Positions 28,778-29,430 of a stretch of 29,430 nucleotides of DNA are shown piece by piece. The position numbers and the translations under genes were made by a program. The DNA is from a virus. The notes under the pieces are model-generated. The model saw only the letters and a list, made by a program, of their open reading frames with translations, did no database searches and had not been told where the DNA came from. Location: positions 1 to 29,430 of IMG/VR virus record IMGVR_UViG_3300025101_003436, one strand, 5' to 3'. Position 1 is the stretch's first letter; every line of letters begins with the position of its first letter.

Positions 28778-29017
28778 ATGCCTGCTAAAAAGAAAGAACA
28801 CGTCGAAGCCGTCCTGCCTGTCTCAGGTGATGGTGTTGATTATGAAGTAATCAGTCGTAAGGTCACTGAGAACGCACATTTTCAGTGGCCTGATGTTCAA
28901 CAAGATGGATACGATGAAATCGTTGAGGTCAGAAAGAAAACTTGTTATGGTAATCCAGAAGAAATTTTTGAGACATTCGAGACTGTAAGATATCGTAAAT
29001 ACCATCCAGTTTCATAA
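28778..29017 (+). CDS. 79-residue protein, unknown
   Basis: Begins MPAKKKEHVEAVLPVSGDGV; soluble, mixed charge (DEIVEVRKKTCYGNPEEIFE) and ends TVRYRKYHPVS. It would be made from a transcript with almost no leader. No motif recognised. It lies between a terminator and the psbA promoter, so it is probably a one-gene unit. Confidence 0.65.
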   Translation: MPAKKKEHVEAVLPVSGDGVDYEVISRKVTENAHFQWPDVQQDGYDEIVEVRKKTCYGNPEEIFETFETVRYRKYHPVS

Positions 29018-29057
29018 CTGACCACTAGGGGTTGAATTTTCTCCCAATACACCTTAA

Positions 29058-29065
29058 TATAAATA
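29058..29065 (+). promoter_or_regulatory. psbA: T4-type late promoter TATAAATA before psbA
   Basis: Exact TATAAATA. A sigma70-like pair, TTGAAT (29032-29037) and TAATAT (29055-29060) with spacer 17, overlaps it, so psbA might be expressed both early and late. About 165 bases separate it from ATG 29233. Confidence 0.65.
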
Positions 29066-29070
29066 CATGG

Positions 29071-29232
29071 AAGAGGTGAGGAATTCCACACCTTTTCTTT
29101 TGGAGCAAAAGGACTTCGGTCCCTACCGAGACTATCCAAGTAAAATACGTCTCTAATACCAACCCTGGAGGGTAGGGTTGGAATATCATAACCAGTGTTC
29201 CCCGCACTATTACATAACCCTTTTTCAAAACA
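29071..29232 (+). promoter_or_regulatory. Structured psbA leader with terminator-like hairpin
   Basis: AGGTG-A-GG/CC-A-CACCT (29074-29093, one A/A mismatch) followed by TTTCTTTT looks like a terminator or attenuator right after the transcription start. Then GGAC-TTCG-GTCC (29111-29122) competes with TTCGGT/ACCGAG (29115-29130). A perfect 8-bp stem CCAACCCT/AGGGTTGG (29159-29181) has GGAGGGT in its loop. Conserved RNA motifs called PhotoRC have been described upstream of psbA in cyanophages and this could be one; the match was not tested. Confidence 0.55.
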
Positions 29233-29430
29233 ATGGCTACAACACTTTCAAGACAACAATCATCTACTTGGGAAAATTTCTGCGAGTGGGTAACTTCTAC
29301 CAATAACCGCCTCTATGTCGGTTGGTTCGGCGTGCTGATGATTCCAACTCTGTTGGCAGCAACCGTCTGTTTCATCACCGCCTTCGTCGCTGCTCCTCCT
29401 GTGGACATCGACGGCATCCGTGAACCAGTT
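29233..29430 (+). CDS. psbA: Photosystem II D1 protein (3' end outside window)
   Basis: First 66 codons. [20 protein letters not shown], then [20 protein letters not shown] is the well-known D1 N-terminus, running into the first membrane helix ([20 protein letters not shown]) and DGIREPV. Phage-encoded D1 replaces the light-damaged host protein so photosynthesis keeps supplying energy. Codons are more G/C-rich than in most of the window, as is usual for phage psbA taken from the host. The rest lies outside, so introns or completeness cannot be judged. Confidence 0.98.
   Translation, partial: MATTLSRQQSSTWENFCEWVTSTNNRLYVGWFGVLMIPTLLAATVCFITAFVAAPPVDIDGIREPV

Noticed and set aside
1-29430. 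CRISPR array, insertion sequence, integrase or attachment site
   Set aside because: No regularly spaced repeats, transposase, integrase or terminal repeats were seen.

Overview
The window reads as part of a T4-like (myovirus) cyanophage genome that infects marine Synechococcus or Prochlorococcus. The evidence is the mix of genes: aerobic ribonucleotide reductase nrdA/nrdB, a SegE-like GIY-YIG protein, three tRNA genes, peptide deformylase, two high-light-inducible (hli) genes, a plant-type ferredoxin and the start of psbA (photosystem II D1). Both window ends cut a gene: nrdA is missing its 5' part and psbA its 3' part.

Layout. (1) 1-3967: nrdA, nrdB, a small unknown, a SegE-like nuclease and a secreted tail-lysozyme-like protein. 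(2) 3981-4671: tRNA-Arg(TCT), a small membrane gene, tRNA-Asn(GTT), a hairpin-rich spacer and tRNA-Val(TAC). (3) 4694-6148: six short genes, including a solitary Phd/YefM-like antitoxin, with a strong sigma70-type promoter and a clear terminator. (4) 6189-21320: about 15 kb and 19 genes, nearly all overlapping or a few bases apart, with one visible promoter at the front. This glycan operon encodes nucleotide-sugar enzymes (GDP-mannose 3,5-epimerase, a nucleotide-sugar 6-dehydrogenase, a GDP-mannose 4,6-dehydratase-type protein, a further epimerase), an apparent route to nucleotide-activated heptose (GmhA, two candidate heptose kinases, a HAD phosphatase fused to a cytidylyltransferase, an HldE-C-like nucleotidyltransferase), two GT11 fucosyltransferase-like proteins and several other glycosyltransferases. 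NAD synthetase and peptide deformylase are embedded in it. (5) 21303-23442: a host-like outer-membrane beta-barrel protein behind a consensus promoter and a structured leader, then a lipoprotein-like gene and a photosynthesis cluster (hli, petF, small ORFs, a 35-residue hli, two tiny membrane proteins) ending at a terminator. (6) 23478-24533: class I fructose-bisphosphate aldolase. (7) 24573-28682: probable virion or late genes, including a minus-strand block of six genes (25785-27964) with a Staphylococcus-type nuclease and three secreted proteins, two of them related. (8) 28747 to the end: a small gene, then psbA behind a T4-type late promoter and a hairpin-rich leader.

How it fits together. 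Ribonucleotide reductase supplies dNTPs. psbA, hli and petF keep light reactions running. The aldolase may redirect sugar phosphates (a class I aldolase can also make seven-carbon sugar phosphates), and the operon could turn sedoheptulose-7-phosphate and host GDP-mannose into unusual sugars (heptose; GDP-L-galactose or GDP-L-gulose) that the phage's glycosyltransferases attach to host LPS, to the virion or to something else. This last part is inference from gene content. Two promoter types are visible: sigma70-like (TTGACA/TATAAT, several followed by AATAAA) and T4-type late motifs (CTAAATA/TATAAATA).
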